Positions 50,858 to 63,151 of a stretch of DNA of 64,000 nucleotides are shown here, piece after piece. Position numbers and translations under genes: made by a program. Below the pieces are notes generated by a model. It was not told where the DNA came from. It did no database searches and saw nothing but the letters and a program-made list of their open reading frames with translations. Source of the DNA: Rotaria sordida (Eukaryota > Rotifera > Eurotatoria > Philodinida > Philodinidae); the NCBI GenBank assembly GCA_905250125.1, contig CAJNOL010000190.1:124001-188000 (forward strand). The letters are read 5' to 3'. How positions within the stretch are numbered: the stretch's first letter is position 1; the number at the start of each line of letters is the position of its first letter.

Positions 50858-51526
50858 ATGGCATCAAAATCTTCTACAGCATCAGGGTTACGAGAAGCGT
50901 TTGATAAATATTCTAAATTTGGCAAAACTCATGCACAATTAACTGATCATAGTGAACTTCGAATAGGTTCAGCTGGAATACAAAAAATGATGAAAGATTG
51001 TTCATTAATTAATTCCAAATATACATCACAATTATTGGATAATGATATTGCACGTGTACTTGGAAAATTAACAACAGGAACACCTGAAGCTGGTTGTCCT
51101 CATTATCCAAAAGGAACGTAAGTAAAAACGAAAAGAAAATTACACGAATTCAAACTAATATTCATTATTTATTTAGAAAAACATTTGAAATAAAAGGTTT
51201 TAAATTGTTAATTGATCGTATTGGTGAATCAAAAGGTGTTAGTTCTGATGAAATTTTAACGAAAATTAATCAAAATGAAGGTCCTAGCCTTACACATGTA
51301 ACCGAAACTGCGAATAAAGATATTACAGATCGAATGACAGATATATCACACTACACGTAATTATTTGACGAATTTCTTTTTTTATAATGACATATAGTTT
51401 TTTTGCAGAGGTACACATAAAGAACGTTTTGATGAAGAAGGTCATGGTAAAGGTAAAGAAGGTCGATCTGATGATGCTGAAGCAACAGGCTATGTTCAAG
51501 GTTTTAAAGGTGGTAATCAACCATAA
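50858..51526 (+). CDS. TPPP: TPPP/p25-alpha family protein
   Basis: Exons 50858-51117, 51177-51356 and 51409-51526 give 185 residues. The family binds tubulin, bundles microtubules and is usual in ciliated organisms. The N-terminal two thirds form the p25-alpha fold, with LREAFDKYSKFG near the start and SKYTSQLLDNDIARVLGKL in the middle. The C-terminal third carries the family signature SRMTD-like motif (here TDRMTDISHYTGTHKERFD), followed by the Gly/Lys-rich GHGKGKEGR tail and a final GYVQGFKGG. The ATG at 50858 is chosen because it gives MASKSS directly before the domain; the nearby upstream TTG is not a credible start. Length is close to the human TPPP3 form (176) and shorter than TPPP1 (219), which has an extra disordered N-terminus. 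It converges with the TRPV gene, stops 300 bases apart. Confidence 0.93.
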
Positions 51527-51825
51527 TAGAAATAGCCTATATTTTAATTTTTTTAAATGTATGTCCTTTTGTTCTTTGATATTACAACAACATATATTTA
51601 ATAATCTACTTGTAATTATTTAGTCGTGTTTTTTTTTATTGTAAAGATCGACAAATGGAAACAAAAAAAACAAAAACAAAAATCCTTGATTTCATTTATA
51701 TGGTTTATGATTTTCTAAACGTGATCTTTGTGTTTTTTTTTTGATCTATTAGAAAAAGAAATGTGCACATAGAAAGAGAAAGAAAAAATAATAATAATAT
51801 GTACTTCAAAAAAAAAAAGAAACAA

Positions 51826-54800
51826 CTAACAAATAGTTGTTTCACTTATTTTTGATTTAATACTTATATTCGATGTACCACGAGGTATAAGTTGATTTGA
51901 TTTATTTTTTTTATTATCTTGTTGATGACTATTATCAACATCGAGAAGTAAATCTTTATAACCATCAGCATCAACAGGCATCATAGAAGTTCGTCGAGTC
52001 GATTCAGGATGCCAAACATTCGATGCTCTTGTTGATGTTCGTCCATGATGAAATATTTCTAAATCTTCATAATCAACAAATGATGGTCGAGAACGAAGTT
52101 CAGATAATTCTGAACGACGCATTATTTTTTTATCACCAGTTAATCGTTGTGGTATTGATGATGGAGCTGGAAATTCAAGTGTTACAAATTGTGGAGGTGG
52201 AGGTGAAGGTGGACGTGATACAGATGAATTTAAATCTGCCGTATTTTGTGTTGAACTTAAATTAATATTTTGATTTGATGATGATAATGCTTTTGTTCCA
52301 GATAAATCAATATCACGTTCCCATGCAAGAGTTTCAAGCATATTATCAAATTGTGCTTTGGGTTTAAATACAACGGATTGATGTGATACACGACGAAGAC
52401 GAACATGCTCAGCTGTTGTTTGTTGTTCTTTTAGTAAATAAAGAACAATTTTTCCCATTCGCTAAAAGAAAATGTCATTTAAAACATATCTTATAAATGT
52501 TATTTGATGACTAAGATTTATTTTATGATTTTATTTTTTTAACCTTGAAAAGCTCTTATTATTATTTTTGTTTTTTTTAAGATTTACCTTCCAATTACCA
52601 ATTGCTCCTTTTCTTTGTGCTGCTTTACTTTTTGTTGCTCGTTTTATAACCATTAAATCACGTTTATCATCAGCACCAATTGCGTATACACCTTGATAAT
52701 CAAATCGTTGTTTTGCAGGACAAGATCTTTCAATTGTTAATACAAGTTGAGCCCACTTACAAAGAAAAATAACATCAATAAAGCAAAAAAGAGAAATTGT
52801 TTAAGACCATCCCCTCCCCATCCTCCTCAAAAAAAATGAAAATCAAGATAAATACGTGGGAATATTGACCGATTTGTGATCTTTTATAAATGATATGACA
52901 TTTTTTTGTTCGATATCTCTTGTTTTTTACCAAGACCTTGCATAGTTTCCGTCATCATCTACTTGAAAAATATGCTATTTTCAGAAAAAGTGAAACATGT
53001 TCTTTCGTCTTTTGATCGTGTAACCTAGAATTCTTCGTGAGCCTTCATTCTATACATTGACTTGTTTTTATTTGAAAAAGCATGGCAAGATGCAAGGCAT
53101 GGTAGAGTCATTTTCTTTAAATTACCCTTTGTTATTATTATACAAAAGAGTACTTTTATAATTAGAGCACCATTTTTGTGAGACATTAAACTTTTCTACG
53201 CTTAAAAAGCAAGCATTTAAGAAAAGAGGCCTGCCATGCTGTGCATCTTGATATGTTCTTTCAAACAAAAAGATAATTAGGTATCTAGTATAAAGGCATA
53301 CAGAATATTTTTGGTTATCTAATGAGCTATTTTTGACACTTGTTTGTCGAATATCTACCAAAAACGTAATGATATAGAGCTGAAAACTTTAGCATAGCCT
53401 CTTAACTACAGTTCCAACAAATTATGAAAATTTCATGTGATTTGAATGTACTTGACTCAAGATCGATTTTTGAGAAAGGAAAAGGGAAGGGAGTGTTGCT
53501 TTAAATGTTTTCCAACCTGTCGAATACGTTCTTTTTCACTAATTGCAATAACACGTTGATACGTATTACCCATTGAAGCAATTAACATGTTTAATAAAAG
53601 TATAGGTGTTAATATCATAAAAACAATAAATAAAATTTTCACTAAATATGAATAATGTGTTAAATCAAAACGAGAAAACTAAACAAAAAGTAAATTAAAT
53701 TAATAGATTAAATTAAACAATAATTCTTACATCAAATTCTCCCAATGTAAAATGCACCATAGTCATCCAAGCTTCAAAATTCTGAAATGAACACAAATTA
53801 TCATTTCCACATGTATCATTTGTTACTGCACGTTCACAATTTCCACCTTCAGTAGTATCTCGAAATAATAAATAAAAAACTAAATGAAAAAAAAGAAAAA
53901 GAATTACACATGAAATTAAATTTATCAATATTTTCCTTTTTACCTTGACCGAAAGCCGTAATAACAATAATATAAATAACACCAAACGTAGCTATATCTC
54001 CTGTAATCATCTCAAATATCATAACGATAAATGCACCTGTTAATTCATAAATCCGTCCAAAAAAAAGAAAAAATAAAAATGTTCCAGGTATAGCAAGTGA
54101 TACAAGACCATCTTCAAAATAACCAAATGTCACATCATCTGTTATTAAATATAATATACGACATGGTACTGCGAGAATTATAAGTATACATGAACATTGA
54201 TAGAGAACTTTTTCAGGATAACTTTTCTATAAAGAAAAAATGATCTTAGAAATAAAATATATATATATAATATTTTGCATTTACTAAATTTTGTAAATAA
54301 TAATTAAAACCTTGTAAATAAATTTCTTGTGCTTGTAATGTAAAAACACTTAATATACAACCACATAATACACATGTTTCAGCAATATGACATAGAATTC
54401 TTTTTGCTAATGGTTGATTATCTTTTGGATTACGTAAAAATACGGCGGTTGTTAAAAATAATAAATGTAAACCAAGTAAAACTAATTGTCGAACAAAAGT
54501 AACCTTAAAAAAAAACGAAAATAGAAAATCTTTAGTTATTATTATTATTATTATTATTATATTTAATTATTTACTCGAGCAAATGATGACCATTTATCAT
54601 TTAATAAACGTTCAATGACCATATTATCAAGCATATCTAAATGCTCTTCAGTTTTACCACTAACAATTGACATTAATGAAGAATTCCAATCTTTAATATT
54701 AATAAAACAGAAAAATAATCATAAAAAAAAAGAATTCAAACAAACCTATTTGACCACCATCAGTTATTGTATCAATACCACGAAGAGGATATGTGCAACA

Positions 54801-57800
54801 TTTTATATTAGAATAACGCCAAATTTCCTAGAAAAATATTAATTCAAAACATTTTATAAAATGTTGTTATTGTTCAGAAAACTATGAAATTTGAATAAAG
54901 TTAACCATGGATCATTACATCTATCAGAATTCTAGCGAAAGAGGCGTTCAAAAAAAAAGAACGTCCGTCAAATGATGTGTCAGGACAGTACAATGTATGA
55001 AATATCATGGAAGTTATATTACATATGTTAGGTTAAATATATCCAACATAATTCGATCATATAGATTAATTTTTTCTTCACTAAACAATAATCATAATTT
55101 ATATTCACAATGAAAACATTCAAAAAATTGTACCTTGAACATTAGTTTTAATAAATATCTGTCACATTGAACAAATAATGAAAGAACAGCATATAAATTT
55201 TCCCAATATATAATTACTGTTTATAGTAGTAATTGTCACAGATGTTTTCTTTTGCAAATCTGATCTCAAGGTAAAGTAATCGTTTTAGGAAACTGGAATC
55301 AAGCATAAAATGAGCCAAAGAAGAAAGGCTTTGAGAATGTTCTTGTAAATTGTTTTTCGTTTGTTGACATGCTCATAAATATGAATCTTTGTCATCATCA
55401 TTTGAAGACAATTTAATTAGATTTTACGACTCAATTCAAGATAGGTTTTTTTTTAATTTATAACTGAGACATTTTGCATATGTTGAATCACAAGATTGAT
55501 ATATACAATTCTGTGGAAAATTATAGAATCATTTTCCACCTTTGACTTTTTTCGAATTGTTTTCTTTTAAAATTTATCGTAAATATATAGATTCGCATGT
55601 ACTCTTCCAGTAATTATTGCAATAATTACTGAGAGAGTACATGCCAATCTATATAATTACGACGAATTTTAAAAGTAAAAGTGACATTAGTAAAGAAAAA
55701 AATTCGAAAAAAGTCAAAGGTGGAAAATGATTCTATAATTTTTCACAGAACTGTATTTGTGATATGAATTTAAAACTAAATGATAGAACAACGATTTTTT
55801 CCAAGAACAAAATTGTAGATAGTAGGGTTCTCGATTCGGGGGAAGGGATAGTGGAGACTTCTTTGTTATGACTATGAATTTCAAATACAGTGGTAAAAGA
55901 TTTCTCGATTAGAGAAGTTTTTGATACTTTTTACTCGTTAAAAGAAATCTCTAGCTTGATTTTTTTTCTCTTATTGGTCAAAAAAAAACCGAATATGTTA
56001 AACTATGACAGGAAAAAAACCGATGATAAAATAATTCTTTACCACTTGAGCTAATTCGAGACATTCAAGGAAAAGTGCTTTACGACCAAGTTTAGCCGCT
56101 AATGTTAATGGCGTTAAATCTAAATTATTTCGGATATCTGTACGTCCTTTTTTTGATGGATGTCGAACAGCATGTTTAAACATATCCTAGATTATAAATA
56201 AAATATATTATTAAAAAAAATTTTCCTTTATAAAAATTCACTATTCCATCTCGAATAACAAGCATATGCAGAACTGTATTTCCATAAGAATCTTGCATAT
56301 TTGGATCGGCACCATGTTGAATTAAATAATCATATATTTCTGAATGACCAAATGCAGCAGCAAAAGCTAATGGATATTCACCATAATAAGCATGACCTAA
56401 AGAAAATAATTTTTCAAGTTTGAAAAAGAAAAAAAGATTAATATGAATTTTACTTTCAGGACTACCATTTTGCGGATTAAATGGTTTTTCTGATGTTTTA
56501 TCACGATGAAAAGGTAATAGAAATTTTCTTCCTCTTCCTTTTTCATCTCCATTATTTTTTCCATCTTTTTCTGGAGTAGTAAAATCTCCAACAACACATT
56601 TATTAACATCAACACCGTGTTTTATTAAAAGTTTTACTGAATTCATATCATTATAAACAATAGCAATATGGAGTGCAGTTTCTCCTAAGATAATTTTAAA
56701 AATAAAAATAATATTAATTTCTTTATTTTAGTCTTAACAAAATAACGAATAGACAGAAAGTTTTGACATAAAATACGTGTTTATTTTTTAGATCCTTTGA
56801 AAGTATTTCCGAGAGGTTCAAAACTAAGGATAAGGATCAGTATATTGTGCACTTTCCGAATATAGCCTTAGAAATTTTATCTTAATTTTTGTTTGTGAGT
56901 AATAAGGTAATCTTTGAAAGATCCAAAAAATAAGTTTGGATGGAAAGTGTGAGCCACAATTTCTGGTACAAATGATTGTTCATTGTAATCTGTTTTAAAG
57001 TATCTCAGACCAGCCAAAACCTATCGATGATGATCAGAATTTTATGCTCACCTTAAAAATGGAATTAGAAATATTATGTCTGTTTTTATTTGAAACTAGT
57101 AAAGGAATTTTTTAAAAGCCTAAAAAGTAAGACTGAATACTGGATCAATAGACTTTTGCTAATTCCTATTAATTCCTTGTCAAAGGTACAAAAAACTATC
57201 CAAGTTAGTTGGTTGTTTTGTCGAGCAGATACTTCTTTACAAAATTTTATATTGAACGAAACAATGGCTTTTACCTACGTAAGTGAAACTATAGACATTT
57301 TTCTAAGAGCTCCTTCCTATACAAAACGCCTTTTAGTCAAAAAGTCGATTTTTCAAACATGAGGAGTTAATAGAGAAACTAAAATTGAAGTGATCTGTAG
57401 AAAAACCTCCGATAGTACATTTTATAGAGTGGTTTCTACTCTACAAGCAGATATATTAAAAAACGTATCAACATTAACTTTCGAGTTGCAATAATGAAAA
57501 CACGACAGTGTATGGAAAAGGTTTCCGTCCAAACTATTGATCATCCGATTGATCTTAAGAAAAGTTCTAACGAGGAAACCACCCGAAGTGACACCTCGCA
57601 TTTAAGATGGAACCCTATATGGTTGTTACATTAAATATTTTACCTTTGGTACGATACTCATAAGAAAAAATGGAACAAACTAATTTCAACCTAAAACTTT
57701 GTCCATAGACAGCTGTTAAAATTATTAAAATTTTCCAAAAATTTCAACCAAAGAGAGTAGCCTCCTCTCGAGATATTAAATCTACAAAAAACCTAGATTT

Positions 57801-58873
57801 TCCATCCTTTTGGTGGAATATTATGTTTGTTTTTTTTTGGATTTGATATTTCAAGAAAAGATCACTCTTTTTGGCTGAAATTTTTAGAAAATTCTAATGA
57901 TTTCAAGAGTTGCCTATGGACAAAATTTTAGATCAAATTTCATTTGATCGATTTTTATATAAAGCCTGTACCAAAGACCAAAATTTCAGTGTAACAACCA
58001 TAATTCCAACAAAAGCAGTACACTGAGAAGAATTCTTCTAGGTTTCTTCTAGCCTCAACAGGTCCTACGTAATGACTGGGGTCTCGTCTCAAACGCGAAG
58101 TATCATCTTGGGTGGTTTCATCATAAGCCTAAATTCGGAAAGAGCACAAAATTCTGGTCATAACTCATAGCTTTTAATTTTTCGGGAACACTTTCACGGT
58201 AGCTAGAAATAAAAAAATATTTTATCTCAAAACTTTCGACCCATTCATTAATGAATATTAAGTATTCAAAAATCTAGTCAAGTCTAATTGATATTTAAAT
58301 TGAATGTTAATGAAACAGTAAGAAAAAATCTTGTGGATGATTTTCCTTTTATTTGAAGAATTAAATACTCATATCTTTTGTGATTAATATTTATTAAAAT
58401 AAAATCTAGAAAAATAATTGACTCACCTATAACAGTTAATCGTTCAGCATTATCTAGTTTAGAAACAGAATTAGTACGTGATGTAGGTTTTTTATGATCT
58501 TCCGAATGATTGTTTGTTAAATTTTTATCACGTTGTCCAATAGGAAATGAATTTGGTGTGATAGATGGTTGTCGACGATCATGAGTATTAATAGCAACAG
58601 GATGTCCGAAAACATCAAGTAGTGCTGCATTAGGAATTTTAATAGCCTCCATATATTCAAAAGAAATGCTGTAGACGATAATCAACAGCAATCGATAATA
58701 ATAAAAACAAGTGCCATGTATTTTTTCCGAAGTATTTTCTCGTTTAGTTTCGGCTGAAAGTAAGTTATAAACTAACACGAAGGTAGAACAAGTAAAAAAA
58801 TTTATGAGAATGACGAGAGAAGAATGTTTTTTTTGCCCTCTGATTCAATTATAGAGAGTTTACCTTCGTTCAT
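51826..58873 (-). CDS. TRPV-family cation channel
   Basis: Exons in transcript order: 58873-58864, 58753-58427, 56684-56454, 56396-56242, 56186-56043, 54827-54746, 54690-54575, 54503-54285, 54226-53944, 53879-53731, 53678-53517, 52755-52588, 52461-51826. They sum to 2682 bases, 893 residues. N-terminus of about 110 residues without clear repeats; then ankyrin repeats ([43 protein letters not shown]); the EIWRYSNI and EEHLDMLD linker motifs; six membrane segments from about 357 to 610; pore loop with FTLGEFD; and S6 [18 protein letters not shown] followed by the [15 protein letters not shown] helix typical of TRPV. The long tail is Pro/Ser-rich. Invertebrate TRPV channels act in chemo- and mechanosensation, often in cilia. 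I cannot place it firmly in the Nanchung/OCR or Inactive/OSM-9 group. The first exon of only 10 bases is the least certain. Confidence 0.9.
53050..53510 (-). repeat. Dispersed repeat family S, copy 2, with partial inverted duplicate
   Basis: In the TRPV intron between exons 53678-53517 and 52755-52588. Read on the minus strand it follows 31985-32260 block for block. Its left part (53060-53110) carries a second short copy of the AAGATGCA-GGCATGG end in opposite orientation, making a small palindrome. Confidence 0.6.
54535..54561. repeat. ATT microsatellite
   Basis: About nine ATT units within a TRPV intron of 71 bases, filling a third of it. Confidence 0.75.
55480..55770. repeat. Fold-back element, about 290 bases
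   Basis: A palindrome centred at 55617 in a TRPV intron, with very little spacer: TAATTATTGCAATAATTA is at the axis. The arm block ATAGAATCATTTTCCACCTT (55525-55544) has an exact reversed partner at 55717-55736, and AGTACATG pairs likewise. Confidence 0.85.
57560..58130. repeat. Fold-back element, about 570 bases
   Basis: An imperfect palindrome centred near 57847 in a TRPV intron. Outer arms GAAACCACCC (57574) and GGGTGGTTTC (58109). Inner pairs: GGTTGTTACA with TGTAACAACC, CTTTGTCCATAG with CTATGGACAAA, and CTTTGGTAC with GTACCAAAG. No coding sequence. Confidence 0.75.
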
Positions 58874-59123
58874 TTTAATATTTTCTTGATTTATCACGAC
58901 GTAGGCAAACTTCGTAAAAAAAAAAAGAAAGAATACAAGACAGCGCGTACGGGTTTTTTTTCTCGTTTATCCAACATTAGTCTACCAATAAAGACGTAGA
59001 ATAAATCATACCAGTGATTTCTTTTTCTTTCTTTTTCTTAATTCTTCTTTAATTCTTTATAGTTGTCGTCGTCTTAAGTAGTTCAATTATATTTGTCATA
59101 TATGCTCGAGATTGCTATTCCTA

Positions 59124-59129
59124 TTTATT
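59124..59129 (-). terminator. Candidate polyadenylation signal, SLC7 gene
   Basis: AATAAA on the minus strand 58 bases after the stop codon. Confidence 0.4.
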
Positions 59130-59186
59130 TTTTATTTCAACTAAAAAACATAAAACAAACGATTTATTGTTATTGTTATGTCAAAT

Positions 59187-60886
59187 TTAATCATGATGTT
59201 TATCATCATCTGGTACTACAAGAAATAATTTTTGTAAATATATAGCAATTGATTGGCTGAATCTATCAATTGATTTAGGCCGATAGAGAACAAATATCCA
59301 ATAGACAGGTAAACCAGAAAGAAGAATAAGCACACCAACTAAAATATCAATTGGATTAAATATTATATTAACAAGAGTTAGAAGAGTCATTGGAATAATG
59401 AATGCAATTGGAGCAATAACACCAGCATTAAATGGTCGAGGAGCATCGGGCATTGTACGACGAAAAATAAGTACACTTATTGCACCACATAAACAAACAA
59501 GCCAAGTACTAAAACTTAAATAACCAAGAAGACGTTCAGCATCCCCAACAAGTACATAGAGAACACCTTGATAAAAAAAAAAAGATAATTAATAATAATA
59601 ATAAATTCCTTTTATAAATCTAAAATTAATTTTACCAAGTATTCCTTCAACAATACATGGAATGACAGGTGTCAAACGATCTATATGAAGATAAGCAGAT
59701 ATTGTCGGTAACAGACCATCACGACCAGCAACAGAAAACATACGAACAATTGTAAAGATTTCTAAAATGAGAAAAGAAAAAAAAACAAAGAAGAATAGTT
59801 CAATTAAATTTATTTCAATTTTCATACGCCCATTAAGACCACCAAGAGCTGATATTGATACAAATAAAGGCATAATAAATGCAAGTGGTCGATAAATATT
59901 TTCTGCAAATGAAACAGCAACAGCATCAGACGTCATTACTTCATAAGGTGTTAATGATGTAAAATATGCACTATAAGCAAGTGAATAAAGTATTGTACAA
60001 GCTATAATTGATGTCATAATTGCAATTGGAAAATTACGTGCTGGATTTTTTAATTCTTCAATAGCATTTGATAAATAATTCCAACCCGAATAAGGATATA
60101 AACCAATATAAAGTGCAATAGATAATTTTTTAACACTTGTTTGAGTATTTGCAAATGGAGATGCAAATACATCATTTTGACCTCGTATTAATTGAAAAAT
60201 TCCAAGACTAATAACAAGAACTAATGCAAAAATTTTAGCATAAAATGTTCCATTTTGCCACATAACTGCTCCACGAGTTGACAATAAATTAAGAAGTGTT
60301 AATATCAAAACAAAAAGACAAGCTAATAGTATTATAGCTAAATGAGGTGGAGAACATGGACTATAAAGTGGTTGAAGTAAATAAGCTGATGCTGTTATAC
60401 CACATACAGCAATTATAGCTGGACGTACACAACATATTTCACTCCATATTCGTAAAAAACCTAAAAAATATTCAAAAAAAAACTTCTTTTTTGAAGAACT
60501 AATTGGAAAAAAAATGTTTACCAGCCCAATCACCAAATGCCATTTTAATATATGTATAATCTCCGCCAGAACTATGAATCATTGTACCTAATTCGGCATA
60601 ACATAAACATCCGGGAACACAAATTACTCCACATATAATCCATATCAAAACTGATAAACCATAAGAACCTAAGAAAGAAATGTGAATAAATTTTTATCAA
60701 TATCAATAATAAAGAGAAAGGTTCGAACTTACCAGTACCAAGAAGTACACCACGTGGTGAAATAAAAATTCCCGAACCAATAATTGAACCAATTAGTAAT
60801 GCAATACCACTCATTAAACTTAATTTGGGTTTTTCTGGAGTAGATTTTTTTTCATTTTCTACTTCTTGATCGTTTTTATCGTGCAT
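59187..60886 (-). CDS. SLC7-family amino acid transporter, heteromeric light-chain type
   Basis: Exons 60886-60733, 60668-60522, 60460-59828, 59761-59636 and 59566-59187 give 479 residues, in phase. It is an APC-superfamily exchanger with about twelve membrane segments, in the LAT / y+LAT / b0,+AT group. Seen: [12 protein letters not shown] in the first helix, which binds the substrate backbone; CYAELGTMI and SGGDYTY in helices 2-3; RIWSEI and RPA after helix 3; [20 protein letters not shown] in helix 6; and [12 protein letters not shown] near helix 10. The extracellular loop Cys in YSPCSPP is at the place where the disulphide to the SLC3 heavy chain forms in this family, so a heavy-chain partner is expected. 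Both termini are short and cytoplasmic. Substrate range (neutral versus cationic amino acids) cannot be told. No heavy-chain gene is in the window. Confidence 0.9.
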
Positions 60887-63151
60887 TTTATTAAGAAAAA
60901 AACAAAATTTTATATCTATATAATATGAAATTTAAAGTTAAAATGAATGGTTAAGCAATTTTATTTATTTTTTTCTTATTTGATCGGTTAATAACTTTCA
61001 CGCTCTTCTTTGTTCTTTTCTCTCGCTTTCGTTTAAACGATGTTTTATGTTTCATTTCAGACGAATCAAGAATAAAATGATCTATTCATCATTCGTAAAG
61101 GTGACTGAATCAATGAATCGTTCATGCGTAAATTTTATCTTTTATACATACATTTATATATATATATATATAAATATTACACTGCAATTGAGATACCATG
61201 AATCGAGTTTTGATCAAATCTTTTTCAGTAAGACATTTTATTCAATAAAAATATGATCTAAAAATTTTGTCTTGATGATATCGAAAATTCAATTAATTAT
61301 TAGTATCTATCAATGAGAATATCAATAAATAGACATAATAAAGTTATATAAATGACAATCACATATATATGTGTACGTATTCTTTCTAAGCTTTTACAAA
61401 ATTTCTCAGACGATATAAGTTTTCTAATCGGCTATACTAAATACGACCTAGAACTTTAGTTTTTACACCTACATGAACAAAAAAGAAAGGCATATATTAT
61501 AAAAGAAGATTTCAGATCTTCAACGTTGCAAAAAAAGTCATCGTATCGAAACATTACAATATACATAAATTTGTTTTTCTTTTCAAATTAATATCTTTCC
61601 CACGTACTCCAAAAGTAACAAAAGCTCGAAACATAGCTGATACTTTGATTTTCTCTATATGGGAAGATGATTGAGATACAGCACAACATGATAATTCATA
61701 TTGTATATCTAATATGAGCTTGAATTCAGTTCATATAACCAACTAATAAGTTGAGTGAAGTATAATATATTAAAAAACAATAAAGCATAGGTTTAAGCTA
61801 TCCATGAATGTTCACTAATTCGTCAAATAGAAAAGAAGATAATGCCTCTTCAATGATAGAAAAACAACATTGTCTTCATTGTTTATTTAACCACAATGCA
61901 AGAAAGCTTGTGAGCCGCCGTTTTTTTTCCCCAATTCCTATATCGTTTCACATAAATTCAACTAATTGTTCAATCTTTTTACTGTACTTAAAAAAGATAT
62001 AAAAATCTTGTATCATTTATTTTCATAAACCAACATATACATTACAGAGAAAATTAATATTTAGAGCAATTTAAGCTTCCTCCGAGAGAGAAATTAAAAT
62101 CCTCCTAAACAACAGTATGTTCACTAATGTCGATGTTCCTTCTCAGGAAAGCATTACGTAAATAATGGCATGATTTTGTGTTCCATATTCATGCAGACAG
62201 AAAAAGATGAGAGATTATCATGGTCTATCAAATTTGTTTTCTTTTTTAATAGTATATAACATGTTTCAACAGTACTAGACGAACACTATAATTCGTGAGA
62301 ATTATTTCTCATCTTCAGCTAGATTTTCTATATACACAGTCTTGTTTTTCGTTTTCATTCGTACCGTTACTCTTTCCACTTTATTATAAAATAAGAATTG
62401 AAAATTTTTAAAAATATTCTGAAAGCTGCTGATGCAAACTGGAAAATGCATGTGAGAATACTTAGTGATTTTAACAGATTATAATAACTTGTCATTTATT
62501 CTACATGAAGTCGTTTCTATTCTTTTGTAAGACTATATACTTTTCAAAGATAATATAATAATATTCATGGCAATACAAAATCCTTGTAAATAAAAATTCT
62601 GACAAGTTTTTTGTTGTTGTTTAGAAGCATTTTAAGTTTCTGTATATTAGGATTTCTTCTGTAACATAGACAGCAATCTATCTCATTTCGGTTTATTATT
62701 GTTTAATGCGCATAGATATATATTTAAGATAACAAAAAGCAGCGCTTTTCTTGAAGAAATGACATCAAAAAAAAAAACAAAAGAAAAAAGGCAAGACAAG
62801 GTGATCTATTGTAATCCATACACACACCTATCTGGCTATTAACAATACTATACAACAAAGATAAATAGCATGCTCAGAAAAAAAAAAGATTTTTTTAATC
62901 GTGTATACATAAGTAAGCAAGCAAGACAATGATCATGTCAAGAAATACAACACAAAGAAAAAGAAAGATTCACTGTTATTTTTGATTATTTCTTGACAAA
63001 AGAAACGAGAAGTTGATCGAATCGGCGTTGTGAAAAGAAATCTGACGACCATGATTGGAAGCATGTATAAATAGATAACACAATAAAGATTAAATGACAT
63101 GAGATGCTTTATATGTATATATATATATATATGACTAGAATCATATTGTTA
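60887..63151. other. Intergenic stretch between SLC7 and Abl interactor genes
   Basis: AT-rich, without exons I can support on either strand. It should contain the SLC7 promoter and the 3' untranslated region of the next gene. A TA repeat lies at about 63114-63132. Short open frames (61047-61256, 61808-62002) lack any signature. Confidence 0.55.
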
